From: Arenibacter amylolyticus
GTDB taxonomy: Bacteria; Bacteroidota; Bacteroidia; Flavobacteriales; Flavobacteriaceae
Length of the DNA: 53,331 bases
NCBI RefSeq assembly: GCF_002150785.1
Contig: NZ_MTAZ01000053.1
Span: forward strand, 1 to 53,331
Direction: 5' to 3'
Within the stretch, counting starts at the first letter, position 1. The number at the start of each line of letters is the position of its first letter. Both the position numbers and the translations under genes were made by a program. Below, in pieces: positions 25,983-33,653 of the stretch. Below the pieces are notes generated by a model. That model was not told where the DNA came from, did no database searches, and saw nothing but the letters and a program-made list of their open reading frames with translations.

Positions 25983-26699
25983 ATGGGAATTTATGACTTA
26001 TTGATCAAATCCACGGAAATAAAGCTTTCCTTGGATGATATCCATTTTAGCCAAGAGAACAAGAAAAGTTTAAATCAGTTATTAAACGAGTTTAAGCATT
26101 TTGAAGCTTTAAAGGAGTACGATTTGCCCATCGATAATAAGATATTATTGCACGGCCATACAGGATGCGGAAAAACGGCCACCGCAAAGGCAATAGCCAA
26201 GCAATTAAATAAGGATATCATTATCCTTAATTTAGGGGGAATAGTATCTTCCCGCTTAGGAGAAACAGCTAAGAATGTTACCAATATTTTCCAACGGGCC
26301 CGAAGGGAAAAAGCAGTACTTTTTATAGATGAATTCGATTTTTTGGGAAAACTAAGAGACTATGATGAAAAGGATTCTGGAGAAATGAAGCGCTTGGTAA
26401 ATACGGTTATTCAGTTAATCGATTATCTTTCCAATGACACCCTACTTATAGCAGCAACCAACCATTTGGAGGTAATAGATAAGGCCATCTTACGGCGATT
26501 TCAATTAAGGCTAAAGTTTACCCTTCCCTCCAAAAGCGAGCTAGATAGTTATTACGACGAATTGCTAATCAACTATCCAACAGCATTCCGAAAAATTACA
26601 AGGAAATATGACATTTCCTATGCCGAAGCACAGGACATTATCCATAGGGAAGTGAAAAAACTAATTATAGAAAGGGAAGAAAGCAAAGAGCAAAAATAA
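25983..26699 (+). CDS. AAA family ATPase, 238 residues
   Basis: An AAA+ ATPase of the classical clade. The start ATG 25983 is chosen because the -7 element at 25937 lies downstream of the earlier in-frame TTG. Walker A GHTGCGKT (58-65), Walker B VLFIDEFD (112-119, D116 E117), sensor 1 N160 in AATNH, and the Arg pair R171/R172. The N-terminal 50 residues are a short alpha linker. There is no protease domain or substrate adaptor domain. The protein resembles the ATPase part of FtsH/proteasomal ATPase relatives and single-domain remodellers. Partners unknown; next gene is convergent. Confidence 0.82.
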   Translation: MGIYDLLIKSTEIKLSLDDIHFSQENKKSLNQLLNEFKHFEALKEYDLPIDNKILLHGHTGCGKTATAKAIAKQLNKDIIILNLGGIVSSRLGETAKNVTNIFQRARREKAVLFIDEFDFLGKLRDYDEKDSGEMKRLVNTVIQLIDYLSNDTLLIAATNHLEVIDKAILRRFQLRLKFTLPSKSELDSYYDELLINYPTAFRKITRKYDISYAEAQDIIHREVKKLIIEREESKEQK

Positions 26700-26743
26700 G
26701 GTTCTTAGTTTTTTTGCAAACATTACCCCTTTATCTATAAAAA

Positions 26744-26788
26744 TAAAAAAACCCGCAGTCCTCTTTTCCAGATTCAATGGGCTTTTTT
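26744..26788. terminator. Possible imperfect bidirectional terminator
   Basis: An A-run plus CCC (26744-26753) faces GGG plus a C and T-run (26779-26788) with one mismatch and a loop of about 25 bases. It lies between convergent genes. The loop is long and the stem is A/T-dominated, so the call is weak. Confidence 0.35.
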
Positions 26789-26853
26789 GGTATCAACTTA
26801 ATGTTCTTGCCTCCCAATCCTATAGTTCAGTTTGGTTGGCTTATATCCTATTC

Positions 26854-27960
26854 TTATTTTGAATAGCTTGTATAGATCGCCTTCTCCAGGGCCTCCCAAT
26901 GTTCGGCAGTCATACGTTCTGGAGTAAATAGGCAAATCCCTGTAGCTCCATTTTCCATAGACGCTCTTATGGCAGTGCCTATCTCGGAAGGTAGTAATCC
27001 GTGATTTTCAGGATCATTTTCCTCTGTTTTAGTTTCTGGAGTAGGACATATAAACAATCCGCTATAAATAGGTTTTTGATTGTTTACAGCAGCCACTTCC
27101 TCTTTGGTAACCTCCCCTACCCATTCTGGACCTTTTAGGTAAAAGTCGTTATAGTTCATAGGATATACAGCGTCCAAATTCCATTTATCCCATTCTTGTC
27201 TAACCAGCTTTTTGGAAATACTGGGACCTGGAAAAACAGCAGCATTTAATTTTTTCCCTTTTCCATGAACTACTTCGGCGATATTGTTTACCACATTGGT
27301 AATCAAATTATACCTAAACTGCTTCCATTCGGCAACTTGGGAAGGATCTTCCACCTCCTTAATATCTATTCTGGATTCTTCTTTAAAATCTGCAACACAG
27401 TCGTCACAATAGCAATAATCAGCCACGGGATACTCTTCATTCATCACCAAGCCGTACTTGTCCCAAAGCCCTTCGGCAAGAATAACATCAGGAAAGCGGA
27501 TATAATCTAAATGAATTCCGTCTACTTCCGCTACATCCGCAATACTCCCATATAATTCGGCCAAAAATTGATGCGTTCCCTCCTTATTAGGGCAGAGAAA
27601 TTTATAATAGGGAACATAAGCAGGTTTCTCAAAGGCAGATTCACCATTCCTATTGATTGCATATAGTTCCGGGGCTAGTTTTGGGTTTTCACCCTGTACC
27701 ATAGTGGGCACCCAGGTATGGAATTCCAATCCGGCTTCCTTTACCAATTTCCCCACCCTTTTGTAGGTTTCTGGATCTTGCCCCCCATTGTACATTAATC
27801 CGTCAATTCCCTTTTGCTTATAATCCTTAAAGGTATTCAGCAACTCCTGATCGGTGGCCTCACCAGGCCCTCCAGTCCATGCATAGACCGGAATTTTTGA
27901 TTTCTCCGCGCAAGAATACAGCGTAAAAACTACCATCAAGGCGGCAAATAATTTTTTCAT
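26854..27960 (-). CDS. Lipoprotein of the glycosyl-hydrolase-10-like (DUF187) family
   Basis: A 368-residue outer-membrane or periplasmic lipoprotein (lipobox LYSC, Cys about 17) with a TIM-barrel-like sequence. Characteristic segments are KGIDGLMYNGG, FHTWVPTM, the strand VDGIHLDYIRFPD (about 143-155), YPMNYNDFY and GATGICLFTPE. The GIHLDYIRFP element is typical of GHL10 (formerly DUF187) proteins, related to glycoside hydrolases. Cysteines in DYCYCDDCVADF look like a metal-binding or disulfide site, also common in the group. Substrate unknown; polysaccharide or peptidoglycan breakdown is inferred. It is divergent from the acyl-CoA ligase, with a long 472-bp intergenic region. Confidence 0.75.
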   Translation of the reverse strand: MKKLFAALMVVFTLYSCAEKSKIPVYAWTGGPGEATDQELLNTFKDYKQKGIDGLMYNGGQDPETYKRVGKLVKEAGLEFHTWVPTMVQGENPKLAPELYAINRNGESAFEKPAYVPYYKFLCPNKEGTHQFLAELYGSIADVAEVDGIHLDYIRFPDVILAEGLWDKYGLVMNEEYPVADYCYCDDCVADFKEESRIDIKEVEDPSQVAEWKQFRYNLITNVVNNIAEVVHGKGKKLNAAVFPGPSISKKLVRQEWDKWNLDAVYPMNYNDFYLKGPEWVGEVTKEEVAAVNNQKPIYSGLFICPTPETKTEENDPENHGLLPSEIGTAIRASMENGATGICLFTPERMTAEHWEALEKAIYTSYSK

Positions 27961-28432
27961 ATACGTAATTTAAAGGTTAAAATATGTCATTTAAGTATGC
28001 GTTTTCAAAATAATCAAAAATCCCACTATAATGAAAGTGGAATCCGCTATATTTTATAGGTCCTCTAAATAAAATCCATTAATTTTTCATTCGTTTATAA
28101 TAGGCCCTTGTTACCTTAATTACTCTTTATAATTACCAATCTATAGATGTGGGCGTGTACTCCTAAAGATTTATCATACATAATTGTAATTTAGGGAATA
28201 ATGTACTTCATAACTTGTTTAAGGTAACCCCATATAATTAGTCAAAGAAACCCATTACCATGTCAAAAATCAGCCATTATTAAGGTAAGCATAACCATTT
28301 TTATCGATTCAGATATTGGTTGGTTTGATAATAATAATGTAAATTCAGCAGTTATAAATAACCATTTTTACGAATGTGATTTTATTATATGGGTCCATTC
28401 CCTTAATTTGCCAAACCATTAGTTTATAAAAT
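27961..28432. other. 472-bp divergent intergenic region with repeated motifs
   Basis: The longest non-coding stretch of the window, between the GHL10-like lipoprotein and the acyl-CoA ligase. It holds GTTACCTTAA at 28110-28119 and its exact reverse complement at 28219-28228, with a further TTAAGGTAA copy at 28280-28288. The 13-mer ATAACCATTTTTA occurs at 28291-28303 and again at 28358-28370. A small hairpin (CCACT / AGTGG) lies at about 28023-28039. No TAnnTTTG core is present near the ligase. The repeats may be regulator sites, which is inference. Confidence 0.45.
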
Positions 28433-30205
28433 ATGCAAGAAATTACCCGTCTTTTTGATTTCCCCTATTATCAATTGGAGAAATATAACCTAAAAAAATC
28501 TTTAGTAACCAAATACCAGGGAACATGGATTGCCACTTCTTCCCAAGAGTATGTGGACAAGGCAAATCAAATGAGTAGAGCTTTGCTCCGATTGGGAATT
28601 AAAGCAAATGATAAGATTGCCTTGATATCCATGAACAACAGAACGGAATGGAATATCATGGATATCGCTATTCTGCAATTGGGCGCACAAACTGTCCCAA
28701 TCTACCCTACCGTTTCCGAAAACGATTACGAATATGTTCTTAATCATTCCGAGGCCAGCCACTGCTTTGTTTCTTGTAAGGAGGTATACGATAAGTTGGC
28801 ATCTGTTAGAGGTAATACGCCCCATTTAAAAGAGGTGTATTCCTTTGATAAATTGGATGAATGTAAAAACTGGGACGAACTTTTAACATTGGGGGAAGAT
28901 ACTTCCAATCAGCCAGCGGTAGAGGAACATAAAAACTCGGTACAGCCACATGATCTGGCAACCTTAATCTACACCTCAGGAACCACAGGAAAGCCTAAAG
29001 GTGTGATGCTAACCCATGATAATGTGGTAAGTAATGCGATAGAAAGCTCCAAAAGATTTCCCATTACCCCTGGAAATACAACGGGACTTAGTTTTTTACC
29101 CCTATGCCATATCTATGAGCGCATGGTAATCTATCTCTACCAATATATGGGAGTCTCCATTCATTACGCAGAGTCCATGGATAAAATTGCCGATAATATC
29201 AAGGAAGTGGCTCCACATGTTATGACTGCTGTTCCTAGGGTTTTGGAAAAGGTATACAACTCTATCATTGCCAAAGGAACCGCATTAACCGGGATTAAAA
29301 AAATGCTGTTTTTCTGGGCCGTCGATGTCGGATTAAAATATAAACCATACGGACAAAACGGATGGTGGTACGAGTGGCAATTAAAGCTGGCGAGAAAATT
29401 GATTTTTAGCAAGTGGAAAGAAGGCCTTGGAGGCAACCTAATGCTGGTAGCTTCCGGAAGTGCAGCCTTACAACCCCGCTTGGCGAGAATATTCAATGCA
29501 GCCGAGATGGGAGTCATGGAAGGGTATGGACTTACAGAGACCTCCCCGGTGATTGCCGTTAACGATATGCGCAACGGCGGATTTAAAATAGGCACCGTTG
29601 GTAAATTATTGGATCGCACTGAGGTAAAAATAGCCGAAGATGGGGAAATTTGTGTAAAAGGTCCGCAAGTAATGCTAGGCTATTATAAGGATAAGGAGAA
29701 AACCGATCAGGTGTTAGAAAACGGGTACTTCCATACTGGAGATATTGGCGAAATAGATTCTGAAGGATTTTTAAAGATCACAGACCGAAAGAAAGAGATG
29801 TTTAAAACCTCTGGTGGGAAATATGTAGCCCCTCAAATATTGGAAAACCGCTTTAAACAATCCCGATTTATAGAACAGATCATGGTAGTGGGAGAAGGCG
29901 AGAAAATGCCCGCCGCCCTAATTCAACCCGACTTCGCATTTGTTAGGGATTGGGCCAAAATTCATCAAATTGAATTAGGTGACAATGAAGACTTGATAAC
30001 CAATGAAAAAGTTTTGGCACGCTACCAAGAGGAAATAGACCTGGCCAATGAAAAATTCGCTAAATGGGAAAAAGTCAAGCAGTTTAGATTAACTCCCGAT
30101 GTATGGAGTATAGAAGAAGGCCACCTTACCCCTACCCTAAAATTGAAAAGAAAAATAATCAAGGAAAAATACAAGGTTCTTTACAACGATATCTACGGAC
30201 ATTAA
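28433..30205 (+). CDS. fadD: Long-chain acyl-CoA ligase
   Basis: A 590-residue AMP-forming ligase that activates fatty acids with ATP and CoA. It shows the P-loop TSGTTGKPKG (181-190), the YGLTETSP adenylate motif, the TGDIG / DRKKEMFKTSGGKYVAP segment, and the C-terminal domain. N-terminal residues lack a signal or transmembrane segment, consistent with peripheral membrane localisation. Neighbours make a fatty-acid degradation function likely: MarR regulator and FadN-FadA-FadE follow, though a terminator at 30233 separates them. A member of the large FadD15-like group in Bacteroidota; chain-length specificity is not visible. Confidence 0.88.
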   Translation: MQEITRLFDFPYYQLEKYNLKKSLVTKYQGTWIATSSQEYVDKANQMSRALLRLGIKANDKIALISMNNRTEWNIMDIAILQLGAQTVPIYPTVSENDYEYVLNHSEASHCFVSCKEVYDKLASVRGNTPHLKEVYSFDKLDECKNWDELLTLGEDTSNQPAVEEHKNSVQPHDLATLIYTSGTTGKPKGVMLTHDNVVSNAIESSKRFPITPGNTTGLSFLPLCHIYERMVIYLYQYMGVSIHYAESMDKIADNIKEVAPHVMTAVPRVLEKVYNSIIAKGTALTGIKKMLFFWAVDVGLKYKPYGQNGWWYEWQLKLARKLIFSKWKEGLGGNLMLVASGSAALQPRLARIFNAAEMGVMEGYGLTETSPVIAVNDMRNGGFKIGTVGKLLDRTEVKIAEDGEICVKGPQVMLGYYKDKEKTDQVLENGYFHTGDIGEIDSEGFLKITDRKKEMFKTSGGKYVAPQILENRFKQSRFIEQIMVVGEGEKMPAALIQPDFAFVRDWAKIHQIELGDNEDLITNEKVLARYQEEIDLANEKFAKWEKVKQFRLTPDVWSIEEGHLTPTLKLKRKIIKEKYKVLYNDIYGH

Positions 30206-30232
30206 AAGAATTCCTACTATCCAGTAATACTC

Positions 30233-30264
30233 AGCTCCTTATATCTATAAGGAGCTTTTTTTAT
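30233..30264 (+). terminator. Terminator of the acyl-CoA ligase gene
   Basis: A 9-bp perfect stem (30233-30241 with 30248-30256, extendable to 11 bp) with a short loop followed by T-rich sequence to about 30264. It separates fadD from the MarR-fadN transcript. Confidence 0.88.
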
Positions 30265-30283
30265 GCCTTTATTTTTTTACAAC

Positions 30284-30307
30284 ATTTATTATGCATGCAT
30301 AATAAAT
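30284..30307. promoter_or_regulatory. 24-bp perfect palindrome, likely MarR operator
   Basis: The half-site ATTTATTATGCA is followed immediately by its exact reverse complement TGCATAATAAAT, with no spacer. It sits 6 bases upstream of the -7 element at 30313 and covers the region where the -33 element should be. This is the position expected for an autoregulatory operator of the MarR family, whose dimers bind palindromes of about 16-24 bp. Binding itself is inferred. Confidence 0.7.
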
Positions 30308-30312
30308 TTTCC

Positions 30313-30320
30313 TATATTTG
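30313..30320 (+). promoter_or_regulatory. TAnnTTTG -7 element of marR-fadN
   Basis: TATATTTG, 20 bases before the marR ATG and just downstream of the palindrome. Confidence 0.65.
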
Positions 30321-30339
30321 GGACACTGGCAAAAAATAA

Positions 30340-30792
30340 ATGAAAGATATAACAATAGATTATGCGTTACGGGCCACTTGGCAAGCAGTAACTAAAATGT
30401 ATAATGAAGAGGCTAAAAAGTTTGAAAGCACCATGGCCGTGGGTTTTACCTTATTGAGTATAGATCCCAAAACAGGAACTCCTTCCACCGCCTTAGGGCC
30501 AAAAATGGGTATGGAAGCCACCAGTTTGTCCAGAATTCTAAAAAGTATGGAGCAAAAGGGATTGATTGTACGTAAACCTAATCCCAATGATGGCAGAGGG
30601 GTACTGATTCACCTAACAGATTTTGGAAGGGAAAAAAGGGACGATTCCAAAGCTGTGGTACTCCGGTTTAATGAAACGGTACGCTCCCATGTTTCCGAAG
30701 AAAAGCTAGATGCCTTTTTTGAGGTTACCGAGCTGATTAACCGTTTAGTCTCCGAAAAGAAAATTTATCCTAAAAAGACCATAACTAATTAA
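30340..30792 (+). CDS. MarR family regulator of the fad operon
   Basis: A 150-residue DNA-binding repressor candidate. Winged-helix segments: GFTLLSIDPKTGTPSTALGPKMGMEATSLSRILKSMEQKGLIVRKPNPNDGRG is recognisable in pieces (ATSLSRILKSMEQKGLI recognition helix about 65-82; wing RKPNPNDGRGVLIHLTDFG). The fadN start is 11 bases after its stop, so it is in operon with the beta-oxidation genes it probably controls. A 24-bp palindrome overlaps its promoter. By analogy with other fatty-acid regulators (FadR, PsrA, FabT), an acyl-CoA effector is expected, but this is inference. Confidence 0.88.
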   Translation: MKDITIDYALRATWQAVTKMYNEEAKKFESTMAVGFTLLSIDPKTGTPSTALGPKMGMEATSLSRILKSMEQKGLIVRKPNPNDGRGVLIHLTDFGREKRDDSKAVVLRFNETVRSHVSEEKLDAFFEVTELINRLVSEKKIYPKKTITN

Positions 30793-30803
30793 TATTAAAA
30801 TTG

Positions 30804-33209
30804 ATGAAAAGACATATTAAAAAGGTAGCAGTAATTGGCTCCGGTATTATGGGAAGTGGAATTGCATGCCATTTTGCCAATATAGGTGTAGAAGTATTGC
30901 TATTGGATATTGTTCCTAGGGAACTCAATGAGAAAGAGAAAGCTAGCGGACTCACCTTAGAGGATAAGGTAGTTCGCAATAGATTGGTGAACAATTCCCT
31001 GAAAACCGCACTTAGTTCCAAGCCCTCCCCTATTTACCATCAAAAATTTGCCCAGCGTATCGTTACAGGAAACCTAGAAGATGATATTGCTAAAGTGGGT
31101 AATGTTGATTGGATTATTGAGGTGGTGGTAGAACGATTGGATATTAAGAAAAAAGTGTTCGAGAATCTGGAAAAACACAGGAAACCAGGAACCTTAATTA
31201 CCAGTAATACCTCTGGTATTCCCATAAAATTTATGAGTGAGGGAAGAAGTGAGGATTTCCAAAAACACTTCTGTGGAACCCACTTTTTTAATCCAGCCAG
31301 ATACTTAAAATTGTTCGAAATTATCCCAGGACCCAAAACCTCTCCGGAAGTCTTGGAGTTTTTAAATGGGTATGGGGAACGGTTTTTAGGAAAGACTTCT
31401 GTTATAGCTAAGGACACCCCCGCCTTTATTGGTAACCGGATCGGCATCTTTGGCATCCAAAGCCTATTCCATATGGTAAAGGAAATGGATCTTACCGTAG
31501 AAGAGGTAGATAAATTAACAGGCCCTGTAATAGGTAGACCTAAGTCTGCCACCTTCCGTACGGTAGATGTTGTAGGCTTGGATACCTTGGTACACGTAGC
31601 CAATGGTATCCATGAGAATTGCCCTAAGGATGAACGGCACCAGCTGTTTCAGCTTCCCGACTTCATCAATACTATGATGGAGAACAACTGGTTGGGTAGT
31701 AAAACAGGGCAAGGATTCTACAAGAAAATAAAAAATGAGGACGGTTCTAGTGAAATAAAGACCTTAGACCTCAATACCATGGAATACAGGTCCAAGAAAA
31801 GGGCCAATTTTGCTACTTTAGAACTTACCAAGACCATAGACAAGGTAGTAGACCGCTATAAAGTATTGGTAGGTGGAAAAGATAAGGCCGGGGAATTTTA
31901 TAGAAAAAGTTTCGCTGCTCTTTTCGCCTATGTTTCCAATAGGATTCCTGAAATAGCCGATGACCTTTATAAAATAGATGATGCCATGAAGGCCGGATTT
32001 GGCTGGGAGCATGGGCCGTTTCAAATCTGGGATGCCATTGGGGTCCAAGAAGGCTTGGAAATGATTAAAAGCGAAGGATTATCTGCAGCCCCATGGGTTA
32101 CAGATATGATGGAGTCCAATTCTAAATCGTTTTATACGGTGAAGGAGGGCGCTACCTATTATTATAACATCCAATCTAAAAAATCGGAAAAGGTACCTGG
32201 TCAAGATGCCTTTATTATCCTAGACAACATTCGCAAGTCTAACCAAGTTTTCAAAAACAGCGGAGTAGTTGTGGAAGATCTAGGGGATGGAATCTTAAAT
32301 GTAGAGTTCCAATCCAAAATGAACACCATTGGCGGCGATGTATTGGCCGGATTAAATAAAGCCATTGACATAGCAGAAAAAGATTTCCAAGGTTTGGTGG
32401 TGGGGAACCAAGCCCCTAATTTTTCGGTTGGTGCCAATATCGGAATGATTTTTATGATGGCTGTAGAACAGGAGTATGACGAGCTGAATATGGCCATTAA
32501 AATGTTCCAGGACACCATGATGCGGATGCGATACTCTGCTATTCCTACGGTATCTGCTCCTCATGGAATGACCTTGGGAGGAGGTTGTGAGCTCACCTTA
32601 CATGCAGACAAGGTAGTAGCCGCCGCAGAGACCTATATAGGACTAGTAGAATTTGGCGTAGGAGTTATCCCAGGTGGTGGTGGATCCAAGGAGTTTGCCC
32701 TCCGTGCCCAAGACACTTTTAAAAAGAACGATGTGGAACTCAACGTGCTACAAGAATATTTCCTAACCATTGGTATGGCTAAAGTTTCCACTTCTGCCTA
32801 CGAAGCCTACGATCTTGGAATTTTACAGCATGGCAAGGATATCGTAGTGGTTAATAAAGACCGACAAATAGCTACTGCCAAGGCTCATGCCCAGCTAATG
32901 GCAGAGGCCGGATACACTCAACCCATTAAGCGAAAGGATATAAAAGTACTGGGAAAGCAAGCACTTGGAATGTTCTTGGTGGGAACCGATGCCATGGAAG
33001 ATAGCAATTATATTAGTGAACACGATAAGAAAATAGCCGATAAGCTAGCCTATGTTATGGCAGGTGGAGATCTTTCCGAACCTACCTTGGTATCAGAACA
33101 GTATTTATTGGATCTGGAAAGGGAGGCCTTTCTTTCCCTATGTACGGAACGAAAAACCCTGGAAAGAATTCAGCATATGCTAAAGACTGGGAAGCCCTTG
33201 AGAAATTAA
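30804..33209 (+). CDS. fadN: 3-hydroxyacyl-CoA dehydrogenase/enoyl-CoA hydratase, FadN type
   Basis: An 801-residue two-step beta-oxidation enzyme. I start at ATG 30804 (the TTG at 30801 directly before it is not needed). The N-terminal dehydrogenase comes first: NAD loop VAVIGSGIMGSGIA (about 8-21), GTHFFNPARYLKL and DTPAFIGNRI. The C-terminal hydratase follows from about residue 485: oxyanion segment SVGANIGM, GMTLGGGCELTLHA and LVEFGVGVIPGGGG. Both hydratase glutamates (in GGCEL and in LVEFG) are present. Domain order dehydrogenase-hydratase is that of B. subtilis FadN, the reverse of E. coli FadB. fadA and fadE follow; the inserted element interrupts the fadN-fadA junction. Confidence 0.93.
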   Translation: MKRHIKKVAVIGSGIMGSGIACHFANIGVEVLLLDIVPRELNEKEKASGLTLEDKVVRNRLVNNSLKTALSSKPSPIYHQKFAQRIVTGNLEDDIAKVGNVDWIIEVVVERLDIKKKVFENLEKHRKPGTLITSNTSGIPIKFMSEGRSEDFQKHFCGTHFFNPARYLKLFEIIPGPKTSPEVLEFLNGYGERFLGKTSVIAKDTPAFIGNRIGIFGIQSLFHMVKEMDLTVEEVDKLTGPVIGRPKSATFRTVDVVGLDTLVHVANGIHENCPKDERHQLFQLPDFINTMMENNWLGSKTGQGFYKKIKNEDGSSEIKTLDLNTMEYRSKKRANFATLELTKTIDKVVDRYKVLVGGKDKAGEFYRKSFAALFAYVSNRIPEIADDLYKIDDAMKAGFGWEHGPFQIWDAIGVQEGLEMIKSEGLSAAPWVTDMMESNSKSFYTVKEGATYYYNIQSKKSEKVPGQDAFIILDNIRKSNQVFKNSGVVVEDLGDGILNVEFQSKMNTIGGDVLAGLNKAIDIAEKDFQGLVVGNQAPNFSVGANIGMIFMMAVEQEYDELNMAIKMFQDTMMRMRYSAIPTVSAPHGMTLGGGCELTLHADKVVAAAETYIGLVEFGVGVIPGGGGSKEFALRAQDTFKKNDVELNVLQEYFLTIGMAKVSTSAYEAYDLGILQHGKDIVVVNKDRQIATAKAHAQLMAEAGYTQPIKRKDIKVLGKQALGMFLVGTDAMEDSNYISEHDKKIADKLAYVMAGGDLSEPTLVSEQYLLDLEREAFLSLCTERKTLERIQHMLKTGKPLRN

Positions 33210-33214
33210 ACTTT

Positions 33215-33246
33215 TTAGTAGTGAGTAGTTAGTATTGAGTAGTTAG
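33215..33246 (+). repeat. Left inverted-repeat arm of the IVS-like element
   Basis: Three segments pair with the right arm: 33215-33220, 33224-33239 (16 bp, perfect) and 33241-33246. They are separated by a 3x4 internal loop on the outside and a bulge on the inside. The repeats of the unit AGTAGTTAGTATTGAG are also internally degenerate (AGTAG recurs). Confidence 0.8.
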
Positions 33247-33252
33247 ATTGTA

Positions 33253-33579
33253 ATGCATAAAGTTGAGAGTTTAAAAATATGGCGAAAGTCTATGGATTTA
33301 TCTAAATCCATCTATCAACTTGTTTCAGAGTTACCCTCCGATGAAAAATATGGGCTTAATTCTCAAATAAAACGGAGTTTTATCTCAATTCCTTCAAATA
33401 TAGCAGAGGGTGCGGGAAGAAATTCTAATAAAGAGTTTAAACATTTTTTGGCAATTGCAAATGGACCGACCTATGAATTGCAAACCCAATTAATACTCCT
33501 AGGAGAGCTAAATTTAGTGACAAAAGAAAAAGTGCAACCAATTATTGATAAATGTATCGAAATTCAAAAAACACTATAA
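33253..33579 (+). CDS. Four-helix-bundle protein, 23S rRNA intervening-sequence (S23) family
   Basis: A 108-residue all-helical protein. Family marks are the opening VESLKIWRKSMDLSKSIYQL, the YGLNSQIKRSFISIPSNIAEGAGR core and the helix EFKHFLAIANGPTYELQTQL. The usual length is about 115-125. Such proteins were first noticed inside intervening sequences of 23S rRNA genes and are also found at dispersed genomic sites in Bacteroidota; their molecular function is not established. Here the gene sits between fadN and fadA inside a pair of inverted repeats, transcribed in the same direction. It has no role in beta-oxidation that the sequence suggests. It looks intact, not decayed. Confidence 0.9.
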   Translation: MHKVESLKIWRKSMDLSKSIYQLVSELPSDEKYGLNSQIKRSFISIPSNIAEGAGRNSNKEFKHFLAIANGPTYELQTQLILLGELNLVTKEKVQPIIDKCIEIQKTL

Positions 33580-33589
33580 ATCATAATAT

Positions 33590-33636
33590 CTCAATACTAA
33601 CTTCTCAATACTCAATACTAACTACTTTGTACTAAG
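33590..33636 (-). repeat. Right inverted-repeat arm with CTCAATA tandem units
   Basis: Contains three CTCAATA units (33590, 33604, 33611). The last begins the perfect 16-bp complement (33611-33626) of the left arm 33224-33239, and TACTAA at 33631-33636 complements the outer left segment. The extra unit makes an 8-nt bulge in the predicted RNA stem. An AAGTACTT palindrome lies at 33635-33642. Confidence 0.8.
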
Positions 33637-33653
33637 TACTTAATACTTATTAA

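Larger units (their letters stand above)
33211..33648 (+). mobile_element. IVS-like element with inverted-repeat ends and a four-helix-bundle gene
   Basis: A 438-bp unit bounded on each side by ATTAAA (33205-33210 and 33649-33654), a possible 6-bp target duplication. Its ends are inverted repeats: TTAGTA 33215-33220 with TACTAA 33631-33636; a perfect 16-bp match 33224-33239 with 33611-33626; and AGTTAG 33241-33246 with CTAACT 33597-33602. They enclose one gene of the S23/IVS four-helix-bundle family. Removal of the element with one ATTAAA copy leaves fadN TAA directly followed by fadA ATG. No transposase is present, so mobility would depend on another mechanism. The right arm contains a partial tandem repetition of CTCAATA. 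Confidence 0.7.
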
